Shown: positions 48,323-62,100, counted from the first letter of the stretch. The stretch is 64,000 bases of DNA from Sitta carolinensis (GCA_032173965.1 JAVUNC010000004.1:25583001-25647000), one strand, 5' to 3'. Made by a program: numbers and translations. Notes: a model not told the origin generated them from the letters alone.

Positions 48323-51012
48323 TGACATCATGATTCGGGCACTTTCTGGAGAAGACAATGCACTTATACCTCTCACATGAGCAAATGCTTAACCCCTGAT
48401 ACAGAGACTATCAATAAAGGAGGGATTGCAACTCAGGTCCCTTATTTCACGTGAGTGCCCTAAACTGCCAAAGTAGAGCCTAATTTTCCTTTGGTACAGG
48501 AAATACTGACCATATTGGATTCTTCAGAAATTTTTAACAAAGCTTTTCTTCATAAGAGTTTACAGTCCAAAGACTATGCAAGGTCAAGATGTATGTTCTT
48601 CAAATAAAGACGGACTAGTTTAGTGTGTTAGCTACTCCACTACTGAAAAAAAGGCATCACTATCATGTCTTCTAGTTGTCTTTTAAAAAGGTTTGATATC
48701 TGTGATCAATTTCAGGTGCCAAGCACCATGAAAATATCTGTGAAATGAGTACTTCTGTTTATTTCAGGCCTATAAGCGCACTTCAGAAGGAGACAAGATT
48801 TAAAGTTTAACCTACAGATGTTAATATTGTTTAGCTTTCCAATCATATTAGATTACTTGGTTCCACTAATGAAGTCCTTACTCATGGATTGCACCAAAAA
48901 AATCTAGATATACTGATGAGACCTGAAGACTGCTGCCAAGATACAAATTAGATAATATAGAAAATAGCTTTTGTAAAAGTAGATTGTGTTTTAACATCCT
49001 GGTATTCATTTAGACATGAACTATATCTCCCAAAGCCAGCTACCTGACTTAACGCTATTAAACGATACATTCATTAGTGGAGAGTTAAGCACCTCTAGAA
49101 GAAGTTTTATCTCATTTATCTATTTATCCGAATTGACTGCAAAGTGAGTTTTAGTTTATTATAACAGTTTTAGGCAATAAGTTTTCATATACTACCATAA
49201 GCTAGATGGATTCCAGCCTCCCTGTCTAACTCCAGTAAAACTGAGTCAGATCATCTGTGACTCATATGCACAGGCAGAACTTTTCAGGCCACTAGAAACC
49301 ACAATTCAGGTAACCTTAGAAAGAACTGAGGTTAACCATTGGTGAATCAGCCTAAAGCCATTTTAAACTTTTATCCGTCCTGAATATATCTTAACCTGGA
49401 AACTTTGCATACCTTCCTCCACATATCTCAGAAACAGAGAATTCAACCTATGAAACTAAAAAACCCCTGAATGCTAGTAGATCTAGTAGCTCAGGGAGGA
49501 TTATCCTGTGGTCCCACTCTAAAAATTCACAGCTCCTTTATCATTCTCTTTTGCTATTCCTTTAGAGTTTGAGAGAGATCACTTAAGACATTCCAGTAGT
49601 ATTGATCCTCTATCCACTTTAAGTCTTTTATACCTGGAGTTTTGTCAAGTAAAATAATGTGCTTCAGTGATCTCAAAGCCCATATCAAGCCTTATATTGT
49701 AAAAGTAGGCACTTTAAAAAAATTTTTAGTTTTCTTTCTGTTTCTTGACTTTTCATAATATTGCTCTAAAGTTATATTCTGAAGCTGGACTAATCCTTAA
49801 AAACATTTTTACACAAGTAGAGTAAACAAGAGTTTAGATTGGTTCCAAGTACTATGGTTCACTTGAGAAGAAAAAAATTAAGATATTTTACCCTACTTGG
49901 CTAGCTCAAGCATCTACTCATTAATTTGCTTTGCTCACTGGATGTCCACTTTCCACGCCATCAGCAGATCATTGTTGATCTGGGATGGTTAGGGAGAAAA
50001 TTTTTCCAGTTTGTGTTGGGCTGCTGCTTGCACTTCTTTCCTTTTTTTTTTCCTGGACCTCTTCTTTTTGGGAATCCTTAGTTTTCAACAACAGATTTTC
50101 TTTCTGGAACACCAAGTGCCAGTTTTTCCAGTCTGAGTAATCTAGAAGCAGAAGAAAAATCCATGGTCAGACTCCTGATTGGTGATTCTATGCCATTTCT
50201 ATTTATTAACTGGGGGATTTAGGATGTGCAACTTTTGTCTCATCCAGATATTATCAAAATTTACAGGTAGCATGTACCATTTGCAGCTACCAGGTAGCGG
50301 CCTTCTAACAGCTAAAACAAATAAAATAAAATGTATATAACCATTTTAAAAATATAGTAGACATAGTATATAATGCCCCAAAAAGTTCTTTATGAAATGT
50401 TAGTGCATCCCTGCATATTTAAGGTTATTTATTTTCAAATGTTTTGAGAAATAACAGAAAGATTTCTCATTGCTCTTACATGTGATTTTACAATACTTGC
50501 ATATATAATATCACAAAATCTTGGTGCAAATAATAGTGCTATCCTAAAGGGAGTAGAAAGAAATTAAAATTGTTTAGTCTTCTATCTCCAAGACAGCCTA
50601 GTATTACAGAATGAATACTTAGATCTCATCTTAGCATATGCATAGTGATCTTCTGTTTTGGATAACTTAGAAACATATTCCATTATGAAACATTGTACCC
50701 TTTTTGGGGAGTAGCTTGTAGCTTGTTTATCTATATTATTTGTAGAAAGTCTGACAGGGAAAAAGTTCTGGTGCCAGGAAAACACCAATAGTTGATGCCA
50801 GGAAATTTTCTTCAGATTTGACTGGGCAATAAACTATGGAGAATTGCTGTTTTCCTGTTGGGGCTTCCATTATTGCTTTTTAACTGGCAGCACACCAAAG
50901 CCACAGACAATCTAAGCATAGAACCCTGCTCCTCCTGCGGCCACAATAACATCCACTGCAGTTAGAAGTACTGGGTGTAACCTCAACCCTTTTCTTTCCA
51001 GGGCAAAGATAG

Positions 51013-51907
51013 TGTGGTGATTTAATACAATCCAGAAATTAAACTCCAAATAAGTCCCTTTCCCTCCCTTTCTCCATGCCCCTTCCAGCAAGAGAGGGAC
51101 AAAGGTAGAGAATATGAGTTGAGATAACAATTTACTGAAAGCAAACAACAACGGAATAAGAAATGCACAGGAGCAGCATCAGTATTAATAACAAAAGTAT
51201 ATAAAAAAGAGAAGGTGCTTTACACACACAAGGTAAGGTGTTCGCCACCTCAGCTTAGTTCAACGTGGCCCCTGGGCTAAAGGCAAGATGGCAGCCTTTC
51301 CCACATGGTTCCACACGTTCTCCACTGGTTTCCCCACACAAACACAAGATTGCAGGCATTCCCCATATCCAGTCCTCCTGTTCCCAAGCCCAAGACAACA
51401 AAAAGCAATGACAAATCCCCAAAAAGCCAGATCATCCACACTTCACCACATTTTTTTCCCGACCCCTACACACCGCTGGTTCAATTCCATGCTGCACTGC
51501 TCCTTCGGACAGCTCTGCCCCACTCCACCATCCTTGCTGAGCTCCTTTAGGCTCAGGTCAGGCTCGGCTGGGCTCAGGTTTGCCTGCACTGCTCTGTTCT
51601 CTGCAGCTCCTCTCCACAGCAGCACCATTTCTCAACCCCATGCCTGGGAGCCATGTTCACAGGTTTGTCAGAACCAAATCTCCAAGCCTCGTCTTGCAAG
51701 AGTGGGAGAGGGAAAAGCAGCGAGAGAGGATGAGGTCCACAGGGCAGATCCCTGTAACCTCCCGATGGAGAGATTGAGACAAAATGCTGCACTTCTGGGG
51801 GGAACCTGCCTTTTCCTTCCCCCTGAAACCACAGCCCCAGCAATGATGTCAGTGGTATAGAATAGCAACCTGGCCATGCCAAAATGGCACCAAGCTCAGC
51901 CAGGACA
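51013..51907 (-). mobile_element. LTR related to the 34.3 kb solo LTR, minus sense
   Basis: The plus strand starts TGTGGTGATTT and ends CAGCCAGGACA. Internal blocks shared with the 34270-34754 copy are ACAATTTACTGAAA (34421 equivalent), TATTAATAACAAAAGT and CCTGGCCATGCC near the right end. It is about 410 bp longer because of extra GC-rich sequence. The flanking five bases (GATAG and GGTGG) do not match, so it is older or rearranged. A 190-codon open frame at 51288-51860 lies wholly inside and resembles no protein I know. Confidence 0.75.
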
Positions 51908-51972
51908 GGTGGTTATCAGATAAAGAGACATGGGTGATTACAGAGATCTGAGAGGAATATCCAGAATCTCCT

Positions 51973-52022
51973 GCTTGAAGCCTCTTCAGACTTAGAGGCT
52001 TGAAGCCTTGTCAGATTTAGAC
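51973..52022. repeat. 25-bp tandem duplication
   Basis: GCTTGAAGCCTCTTCAGACT.. at 51973-51997 is repeated at 51998-52022 with a few substitutions, about 65 bp right of the 51 kb LTR. Confidence 0.85.
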
Positions 52023-53167
52023 AAAAAATATGTAATAGACAGGAAAGTATTACGTCTCATTCCATTGGACAGCTGGCATGAATGAACATGGATCGTTCAT
52101 GGCATTTCATAAAACATTTTATATTCCCCTAAATTTTCTAAGCATGAAATTGAAATTGTACTTACAATTTTGCATTGTTTTTCAAAGAAAATATAGTATC
52201 TGTTCGTGCCATGATTTACAAAAGAGATACTTTCTTTTCCAAAACCCTTTTCTAGTGGCTGACATATCAGAGGCCAATCTTTCCCCACTACTTGTTAGCA
52301 CAACAAATCCTATACCTTCAGACACAGTGAACAAGGTCAGTTGCAAGTATCAAATCTGAACTGATGTTGCATATGAAAGAGAGGGGGCTTAGTACAGTCG
52401 CATGAGACAAAATATGCCATGTTTACTAGTTCTTGCTTATCTGTATTATCATGGGCTGCTGAGATTAAATAAAGCCATTTATTAATTCAAAAATTTATAA
52501 AATATCTATGGATAAAGCACATTTGCTCCTGAAATGACATAAGCATGTTTCTTAAATTTTTTGGTAGCATTATTAATTTTCTCTGTATGGTTTCATTGAG
52601 GTGGCTATAATAAGGGCAAACACAGGACAGTGATTAGCAGTAGCAGGCTTGGCAGGAAATGAAACATCTGCCTCAGTGAGGAATGGACAGTGGACTCTGC
52701 TTTACTGCTATTGATGCAGTCCCATTGAGGTCATAATATGTGAACTTACAAATATTCAGTTTACATTTATTACATTTGTTCCAAATATGCTGCAATATAA
52801 AACAATTTCTGCATTTTATCTTGCCCGATTTTTAATTTTTACTTGCAAGATACAGAGGCCTACTTCATGCTGACCTTTTGCAAATTGAGGACTACCTATG
52901 AAGCAAATGGACAAACTAGTAGAATTGGTACTGTAGGATTTCACCAATTTATATTTCGGAATGGATCGATTACAGAGATCCAAGTTATTTCCACTATTTA
53001 CCTTCCCCTTTTTATAAGAACAAAATATACAAAATGGTTACTGCAAATATCAATAATTTCCTTTTCCAAAAAAAATTTGCAAACACACAACGAGTGGTTT
53101 TTATGAAACAGTTTTCATAGACTGTTTGCAAGAATGGTTCAACCATTTAAAGAGATATTCTGATAAA

Positions 53168-53197
53168 TTTTATTATTTATTTATTTATTATTTATTA
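53168..53197 (+). repeat. (ATTT)n simple repeat
   Basis: TTATTATTTATTTATTTATT and onward: an AT-rich tetranucleotide repeat. Confidence 0.85.
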
Positions 53198-55102
53198 TCA
53201 TCTTTTCTTCTTCAAAGTCCAATAATTTAGCATGGCTGCAGCATGAATTTCAGAAAATCAGATGGTTTTAGGATATCTAATTACAGGGAATGCAGCAATT
53301 ATGTTTATAGTGTGAATTACTAAATTTGATTTTACTTTTAAAACCAATGGGCTGGGATCAACGTTATACTTTTTGTCTTGAGTAATATTATTTATCCATG
53401 TAATGCATGCAAAAAAAAAAAACAAAAAAACAGAGAGCAGTGGGTACAAATTCTCCTAACTCAGGCTGATCAGTTGATACCAATTGATAGGCAAACCTGA
53501 AACCTTACAAAAAGGGTTCATCTAAAGCTATATTGAGAAGATGGTATTATGCTGAGCTGTACTGTTTGATTAAAGCCACTTCTTCAGGAAGAGATTTAAT
53601 TTTTGAATTAAAAAAAAAAAAAAGAAAAAGTGTGGTATGATTGATTAAATTAGAAGATATCAACTGGGAAGGAATTTTCCATTTTGATTGGAATAAAAAA
53701 AAGAGTGATGAAAACACATACTCTATGGGTTACAATTGCCTTCTGTATTTCATATTACTTATGTCTGTTATCTCCTATTCTGAAATATTTGAATCGTAGA
53801 GTAATTTAATACTTTTCTACATGCAAATCAGTGCACAGGGTTTTGTTAGAATGAAAGGGCTGACTAGGCTGTGGGCGTGACAGGAAGAACAGACTGTCTA
53901 AAAATGATCATGTTAAAACTGCCCTAGGGGAAAGCAACTTGAACTCATTTCAAACATCAGGGAAGACTGGGATGAAAAGACCAAATCCCCTTCAGTGTCA
54001 AGACAGTGCATGCTCTGTCAAATGGTAATTTCAAGTGTGAATTTTGGAATGTCAAGTAGTTGGAGTAGTTCAGTTTCATGTCTCAAGTATATGTGTACTG
54101 AGACAGGAACAAATAAGGGATATTAACTGTTAAGCATTTAGACTTATTAGCATGTCTTGGAAATACTTCTGATAGCATACAAAAGGCCTGTATGGTGATC
54201 CTGAACCACTGAAAACTGTACCTGAGAAAGAGAAACCTATCCCTAACTGCACTGCACCCTGTAAGTGTGACTATTTTTAATTAATATTTAGTATTGGAAA
54301 CACTAAGATTTTTCAAAGCATGTGTGGCATGACAAAAAATGTATAAAAAAGACAGTTTTGATTTTGCTGATAACACATGAGAAAATGTCTTTGCTGACAT
54401 TTTATATATATTTGACATGCAGAACCACAACTGCACTTCCACTTGTGAATACATCAAAGAAGTCTCATACAGGCCTGAACGCTATATATTGTCAGATATT
54501 TATAAGAATATGTTTTGGCTTGACTTTCATCATTAAGTGTGAAAATAGTACTGCAACATGCTATTCCTCAATGATTGATTCCATGCATTTAGGAATGACC
54601 CTTTCTCTTGGTTTTCTGTTATGATGAGTCACTGTTTTGATGAAAACCTCAGCCAAAAAATTCAAACACTTTCACCTAAAAGCAAAATAAGTTGAGAACT
54701 CCTTACAAAGCAGTAAACCAACACAGCTTTTACTGGCTGTAATGATCAATGCATGCTGAGGATACTGAAAACCTTGGAGGACTGTAAGCTGGGGAGAACA
54801 GACCAGACAGTTCTATTGTAATATGTGTTACATACTTTTATCTTCAGAAATATCTCATTTTAACCTTGGCTTGAAGCACAAGTTCTAATGCCAATACTAT
54901 CCCTACTTGTACAGTTGTGGCTTATGTTGAGTGTAATGGATTCTTATTAGTCTTCACCTAATTTTTGTTTCACCACGATCTTTTTCTTTAGAAGTACACC
55001 AGAATTGGTAGTTAATAATTATGCTGCAGAAGATGCACCATTACTGTGTACATAAATGCTGGGCAGTGTGAGTGCATATATATAAAAATGTGTGTGTGGC
55101 TC

Positions 55103-55510
55103 AGGGCAATCCCAAGCACAAGTAGAGGCTGGAAGGAGAAAGGATTGAGAGCAGCCCTGCCGAGAAAGACTTGGTGGTGCGTGTGGAAAAAAAGCCCAAC
55201 ATGACTTGTCAATGTGCTCTTGCAGACTGGAAAGTCAGCTGTGTCCTGGGCTGCATCAAGAAGTGTGACCAGCAGGTTGAGGGAGGTGATTCTGCTCCTC
55301 TACTCTGCTCTTGTGAGACCTCACCTGGAGTGCTTCATCCAGCTCTGGGGTCCAAGCACAAGACAGATGTGGAGCTGTTGGACTGATCCAGAGAAGGCCA
55401 CTAAGTTGATCACAGGGCTGGGGCACCTCCCCTATGAAGACAATTTGAGAGAGCTAGGGCTATTTAGCCTGGGGAAAAGACTCTGGGGCTATCTTATAGC
55501 AGATCCTTTG
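55103..55510 (+). mobile_element. CR1 LINE fragment with the C-terminal end of the reverse-transcriptase ORF
   Basis: The plus-strand frame includes [19 protein letters not shown] and, after a frame disruption, LITGLGHLPYEDNLRELGLF followed by SLGKRLWGYLI. These are the hallmark C-terminal peptides of CR1 ORF2. Upstream DNA (GGGCAATCCCAAGCAC...) also matches CR1. The frame is broken near WSCWTDPEK, the 5' end is truncated and the usual 3' UTR is missing after 55510. The copy is dead. Confidence 0.9.
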
Positions 55511-55936
55511 ATATGGGCAGGATGAGGGGATCTGGGGGCAGGAGTGCTGTCCATGATGGTCAGGGCTTTCCTTGGGGAGTTGATAAGGCAACAAAACAAC
55601 ATTCCCACTACCCCAGCCAGAAGCAGGGTAGGCGAGGGCACCCGAGCAGCACCAGCCCCAATTGCCTCCCTGGGGATGGGCATAGGCAGGCACAAGGACA
55701 GGCCAGGACATGGGCCCATGGGTGTCCCTGGAGCAGCAGGACTCATGCCTGGGTTTGATCCAGCAGGCTAGGATCCATGGCTAGGCAGAGACAGGTTGTG
55801 GGGAACTGGAGGCTGCCTCTGCTGTGGCATCACTGGGGCAAGGGCTGCTGGATCTGAGGGGCTGCTGTGGGGACCTTTGATGTGGGCTGGATGAGGTGAG
55901 GTCTGGGGGCAGGATTGATGTCCATAATGGTCAGAG
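55505..55936 (+). repeat. GC-rich direct repeat, two about 63-bp copies 369 bp apart
   Basis: Copy A (55505-55567) and copy B (55874-55936) both read CCTTTGAT.TGGGC.GGATG, then TCTGGGGGCAGGA, then TGTCCAT.ATGGTCAG.GCT, with a few differences. The DNA between them is GC-rich and unidentified. Copy A abuts and may overlap the end of the CR1 fragment. This could be a partial long-period tandem repeat or the ends of an unknown element. Confidence 0.75.
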
Positions 55937-58449
55937 CTGGTGGTGCCCTTAGACATCTAAAGTGCTTTTACAGAAGAAGTGGAAATTCACTCTATAGGAT
56001 TTATTCCTGAAAATTTTTATGTCTTCCTTTCTGGAATTCCACATGCCTCACCAATAACTGCTGAGATGTAGGCCTGCAATTTCCAGAAATGAAACACATA
56101 TTGATCTGGAAAAGCAGTGAAAACACTCTCATTTGTTTGACTTGGCAGAGACTGATCAGCATAAATGTCCTGAGTCACTGCTTACCTATGCTGAATATCA
56201 CCTCTGTCTGCTTAAAAAGCTTGTTAGCATCATAACTATTTTATGAAAAGTTGAACATTGCATTTGGAAATCTGTAGGTTGCTAGCACCCTGTGCTACCA
56301 GGTGACTGTTCATCCTCTTAGACTGTAGGAAGGGTTTGGGGCAGAGCAGCAGCCTCTCACAGTAGGACAGGGGTGCAGGGATTGGGGCCATCCTTGTTTC
56401 TGACTGGCATGGGGTCAGTGTCCAGGTGCTCACGATGATCACCAGCCAGCTGCCCTCTGCTCCAAAGACTGGCCTTGGCTGCTTCAATTTATCAAAAGTG
56501 ATGTAGCTACACAGTCTATTTATCTCCTTTACTCTAAACTATCATCTCTTATTCTCTTCATAAAACTGCAAACCACCAGACATTTACCATTTTCAAGTGT
56601 TAATGAAATTAAAATTGAGCAACTTTGAATTTTGTTGTTCAAATAGCATTTGTGTGATGCTTTCTCTACCAATATGAGGACAAGACGTAGGTTCTGTCTT
56701 TGAAACTGCTGTGCCATTGTTAAAATGCTCCTAAAGTTTTCCAGGAACATGACTGTTCCTTGCTGTATGACAAGAAGGAAATGTTAATCTGCATGAATTT
56801 TTGCTTTTCATTTGCAAAAATATGTATCTGTGGCACATACCAGATCACTGAGTCTGAGCTTTAAAGATTTAGTAGTGGCTCATCCTGTCAGCTGTTAAAT
56901 ATTAGAATTTTTTAATTGTCCATTTACTTTGGTTTGAATATGTACTTGCACTGGCCATGACAGAAAACAGCACAGAATTTTTTAATTAACAAAAAACATG
57001 CTTTTTAATTTATGAAGTTAAAATAAATAGTTGCACATACATAGAGTATGTACATACAGCCAGTTTTTTTTTTTTGCTTTTCAAGTTGCTTAGATCTGTG
57101 CTTTAGAGACAAATTCTTTTATTAGTTAAGCTGTAGTGTAAAAAATCTCAATTAATCAGCTGAGGTAAATTAGGAAAGACATATGTAATAGTGTTTAAAG
57201 TTTCACTATGCATGTTGCTTCCAAATGAGGCACTCTGAACACTAATCACAAATGTGTACAAAATGGAATAATCACATTAAGGAATCAGAATAGCATAACT
57301 TGGTAGTTTCTTATTTGAATGCATGGTGCATGTCAGACACAGTAAAATACACTGCAGCTGCTTGATAAATAATTTTACCTTCCTTGCAATTATTATGCAC
57401 AGGGATACAAGAATGAACACAAATCAATAGTTCTGTTGTATCCTTTGAATAACTAAGATGGATGAGAACATGGTGACAGTCTGTCTAGGCAACAAAAGAC
57501 ATGTCTTCAGTGAGTAACAGGATACATATCACAATGTTTTCCTCTGTGGGTTTAATCAAGCACATTTCTTTATTAAGTTTGGTAACGTTATACATATTTT
57601 TGACAAATTTTTTCAACATGCTGTTAGTTTTTCTATCACTATTATATCATTCAAAACATTGAAGGTATTTAATTTATTATTATCTTAAACTGTTGACTCA
57701 TTTTCTTCTATATAAGTCCTTGTCTTCTGACAACCTTTCTTGTCCATGAATACCAGGATTGAATCGTTTCATGGTACATATTCAAAATAAAAAGATATAA
57801 ATATCTCCAAGAATTTTAGGTTTTAATAAGTGGGCATTTTTAGATTTAATCTTGCAGTAATAAAATCAATTAATATTCAGCCTCTTTATGCGCTGACCTG
57901 TGGTAATAATTCTGAAGTTCTGAGAGTATAGATAGTTGTCAGGTCCTGTTTTCTGCCCTGTTTGGAGCCTCAAGTGTGAGAGTCAGCCAAGCATTTAACT
58001 ATTCAGGAAAAATCAAGTGCACAGATAAAAGCTGAGGAAACAATTTTCTTCAGGGCAGTTTTGGAAGGTGTATCATACCCTAAGCTGAAGCTGATTTCTT
58101 GCTTTACCAGAAGGGGAATCAGGAGGTAAGTGGGAAGGTGGGAAGTGGGTTTGCTGCCAAAAATGCCTTTGCTGTAGTCCATAAAAGTTGGCTTGCTCAG
58201 TTTAGGCCTTGTGTGGGCCATGGTGTGCTGAACTTTGAGAAAGACAGTTTAATTGAGGAATCTAGAGAGCACTGTGGTTTATAAAACAAGATTTCTGGGG
58301 AAACCAAAGGGACTGGAATTCTAAAGATCTAGGAAACAAGGCTGGAGGAGGAGTAACTTCCTGACCTTGTTTTTGGAGAACAATAATAGAACTAATGGAC
58401 TTAAAGTTTTCATTACAAAAATTTCAGTTTCAAATTGAGAAAAGAAACT
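55937..58449. other. Intergenic DNA, nothing recognised
   Basis: Mostly AT-rich. A moderately GC-richer patch at about 56280-56480 might be an old repeat remnant, but I cannot name it. Confidence 0.55.
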
Positions 58450-59141
58450 GAATTTGGGCTGCAGTGGGGCTCTTTGAGGAGAGGCCAGACCTGGGCAGGA
58501 CATGGTTGGTTCCAGCTGCCATGGGGCATGGCTGAGCCCATGGATGAGGCTGTGGCATCTTGGGGAAATGTATTTCAGACATTAAAACAACTGAGAGGTG
58601 GGGTAATAACAAAGTCAGAGAAGATGGTGCTGCACCATCCCCAGAGCACAGATTCCCCTGCAGGCTTCCCCCTGCTGGGAAAGAGCATGCACTGGAGCAG
58701 GTGGGTATCTCTAGAGGGGCTTGTGGAAATCCCACAACTGAGCAGGGTTAGAGTGGAAGGAGGAAGTGGCAAGAGAGGAACCACAATGTACTGACCATAA
58801 TGCCCCTCCCCTGTGCTGCTCGATGGGGTGGGGTTTGTGTAGCAGTCTGAAGTGAAGGACTGAAGTAGAGCCTTGGAAAGAGGTGAGGAAAGATGTTGTT
58901 ATAATTTTTATCTTTTTTTTTTTTTTTTTTTTCCTCACTACTTAAATCTATTTTAACTGTCAATAAAATTAATTACTTTTGCTGAAGTCAAGTCTGTGTT
59001 GCCCCCAAGAGTAATTGGAAAGTGATTTCCCTGTCTTACCTCAACCTATGACCTTTTTCATCCAATTTTCTCCCTTCCCCCTGCTGAAACAGTGAGCAAG
59101 TGGGTAGGCATTTTGCTGTTATGCAAGGCTAGTCCAGCACA
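58450..59141 (+). mobile_element. Avian ERVL-type LTR, plus sense, diverged
   Basis: Recognised by GGCTGAGCCCATGGATGAGG near the left, CAGATTCCCCTGCAGGC in the middle, ACTGACCATAATGCCCCTCC, then GTCAATAAAATTAATT (poly(A) signal at about 58962) and a degraded right end finishing CCAGCACA. The order matches the 42.8 kb copy. A T20 tract at 58913-58932 sits just before the poly(A) signal. It is more diverged than the other copies. The left border is approximate. Confidence 0.72.
58913..58932 (+). repeat. T20 homopolymer inside the 58.4 kb LTR
   Basis: Twenty thymines at a position where the sister LTRs have a T-rich stretch before the poly(A) signal, so this is an expansion within the LTR. Confidence 0.9.
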
Positions 59142-62100
59142 AGAACAGGTAAACAAACTTTCTATGATGTAGGAGTGAAAATGATAAAAGGGAATGCCCA
59201 AGGAGGCTTTGGCAAGGGTTCATCTAAGATCTTGAAAGAAGGTTAAACCAACATCTACCAGAATAAGCTAGGTAGCATTAATCCTCTCTCACACCGAGCA
59301 AAACAATGCCTCAGAATTCTGTATGTTATTTTGCTGTGATCTGATAGTGAAATAATGCAGAATATATATATATATTTCTTTTCAGATTTGTTTTGAGCAA
59401 GGAAAAGATTATTTTTTTTCTTATGGAGGATAGTAAAGATCACTGTAGAAAAGACAGCTAATCTAAAAAGCAGAAGTTCCATAAAATGTGGTGAAAGTTC
59501 AATTAAAATCAGTTATATCAAACTACAGTGTAGAAATGTATGGAAACACTATTCTTTTACATTCATCATCTGATTCCTTTAAATACCAAGAGGCTGCACA
59601 CCAAATTAAAAAAACCTTTAATCTGTTTCAGCAGATGTCCTGCTACCTTGTAATTTTATTCTTCCTACATAATTTTAGTAAAGTTAAGCTAAAAAATGGA
59701 AGGATACTGGAATAGTGATAGGAATATAAAATCCAAATGGAGAAAATTATCAAAAAATGCCTGGCTTGTTCAATTTGACATGACAGCCAAAAGAGCTTGC
59801 CAAGCTGATCACTTTTAATAAATAACATATGTGGTTAAACATAAGAACAAAAAATGAGTCATTAAAAGTAAAATATATCTTTAGCCTAGGAAATAGATGA
59901 CAGTAACTCATGAATATTGATGATGCATCTATTTGTGCTGAAGATGAAAAGAAGTTTTAACTATTAGAAGAATGACAGTGTCCAAATTCTTCATTGTAGC
60001 TTGCAACAAATCATGTGGCCTGTGCCCGTAAGATTTAAATTGATTTACTTTGCTGAGATATTTAGAAAAATATACAAGCAAAACAGCAGAAAAGCATCTA
60101 TCTGCAATCCTAATCAGAGATATTGAAAATCATAGCTTTTTAGAAAATATGCAAAATTGGAAGTTTGATAAATTGCATAGAAGCACAGGAAGTTATGTTT
60201 CATACATTATGAAGAAAGACACTGTGTCTATTTTGTTGTCTACTGAGATGTTTTGTTCCCTTACAAAAGAGAAACTTTGTCCATTAAGAAGATGAAATAT
60301 ACCTACTTCATTTCTTCCAAGTATGACTTTGATATAAATATTTATAAAGCTGGACATTTTTTTGCATGAATTAGCTGTAAATCATCAGATCATAGCTTAG
60401 CTGGATAATGGCTATTTAGATAAGGGTTTTTTATAAAGCAAGAGGATTTTAAGAAAAATTTTTAAGATCAAGATAGATCAAGGTAGATCTAATACTGGCT
60501 AGTTTTCTGCCTTTTCAGCGTGTAACATTGCTATTTCTAACCAAGAAAAAGCTGAAGGTTAGAAGCTGATGAGAAGGGAACACTGTTATTGTTGTGTTTT
60601 TTTATGAGTCATGGAAGAGTTCATGACTCTCTCAGAAAGCTGCAGGAATACGCTCATCTCCTGCATGTCTTTTAAAGTCAGTTAATAAGTGAACTCTGGG
60701 CCAAATAGAATCAAACTGACTTCAGCAAGTTTCTGCCATGTGAAGTCTTCCAGTTTCAGCAAGGAGTATGGAGATGATCTCTACAATGTGGGCTGTTACA
60801 GATTTGTGTATGTCAGGGACATTAGGTAGGTGACTGTATTGACAGAATCTAAAGGATCTTAGTCAAAGGAGCATCTGTAAGATAATTCAGATTAATTACT
60901 TCTTGTTAAATAGTTTTCCGCTTGCAAGGAAATCTTAGAGCCCTACATAACATTTAATCAAGGGAAGATAATGAGCTCTTGGTTAATGGTGCACTTAGAC
61001 AATGAATATATATTTTGATTCCTAATAAGATCTCTTATCTATAGATATGCAAAGCTTGAGCACTGTAACACAAAAACACATGGGAGGTCCTATCATTAAG
61101 AACACAGTTAACTTTACTATATTGCTAGTATAGTTTAGCTGAGGTCTTAATTTCTGAACAAAGTCTGCACAAATTCTTTTTAAAAGTCAGAATTAGTATT
61201 TTTTACCTCATGTGGTAGCATACTTAAATATCAAACTCTGGATTCACTGATTACCTATATGAAAGAAAAGGTCCTCTAGGGGGAAATACTGAGCAGCATT
61301 GTCTCTACAGAAAAGGGGCAGATCCATAATAAATGTCTCTCTTTAGGCCACTTGAAAATTAAAGATTGATTAATGAATTTTAAAATCAAAAGGGATCAGT
61401 ATGACCACTTTTTTTTTTTTTTTTAACTGAGATTTATGTGCTTGTATTTGTGTCTTACATATTTCCACTTAAGATTTTCAAAGGTAATAGACTTCTATCT
61501 ATTTATTATTTACAGAATTACAATTTTATCTTATGATAACATAGTGTTTCACTGTGCAAGAGATAGTGGAATGAAATGGGGAGGGAGGAGAACAAATTAC
61601 TTACTTAGAGATGGCTAGTGCTGTATTTTGCCATTTACTTCCCATTTAGTTTGAGAGGTTAAGACATCTCTGTGAGCCTAAGCAAAGGAATATAAACTTA
61701 CATTGTAATCTTCCTTAATGCAGGAAATCCTATGCCCCCTTAAGTATGCACCAACACATTTCCAGAAAACATCAAGTTAACAGAGGGATATGGGTAGGAG
61801 TTAGGGTTTTCCCTGTTGGAAAGTGAGGGAATAAAAGGAGTTGAAGTATCATGTCAAACCTGTAATAGTTGAGCTAAAATTTGGTTGCTGTTGAATTGAC
61901 ATCTAATGACAAATTCATGAAGTACTATTAGCCATTAATAAGACAGATTAATTGTGGGAAGAATAGATGGTGCAGTCACATAAAAGGCAAATGGTTTTAA
62001 AGTAAAGAGAAATTTTATCTCCCAACTTTGAGCTTCTTGAAGAGCTTCAAAGCATTGAGATACAGTCATCAAAATCTTTATTATGTGGAAAAATTTGATC

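Larger units (their letters stand above)
43681..51012. other. Intergenic DNA, nothing recognised
   Basis: AT-rich, with chance frames under 105 codons. A short decayed tandem of TTTAGGCTTA-like units lies at about 44650-44680. The GGAAT array and 14-bp palindrome are listed separately. Confidence 0.6.
51908..55102. other. Intergenic DNA, nothing recognised
   Basis: AT-rich. Only the 25-bp duplication and simple repeats stand out. Open frames of 87-103 codons have no recognisable motif. Confidence 0.6.

Noticed and set aside
51288..51860. 190-codon plus-strand open frame
   Set aside because: It is entirely inside the 51 kb LTR and antisense to its transcription direction, with no known protein motif.
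55214..55525. 103-codon open frame as a host gene
   Set aside because: Its peptides are the C-terminal part of CR1 ORF2 and the frame is broken: a dead LINE copy.
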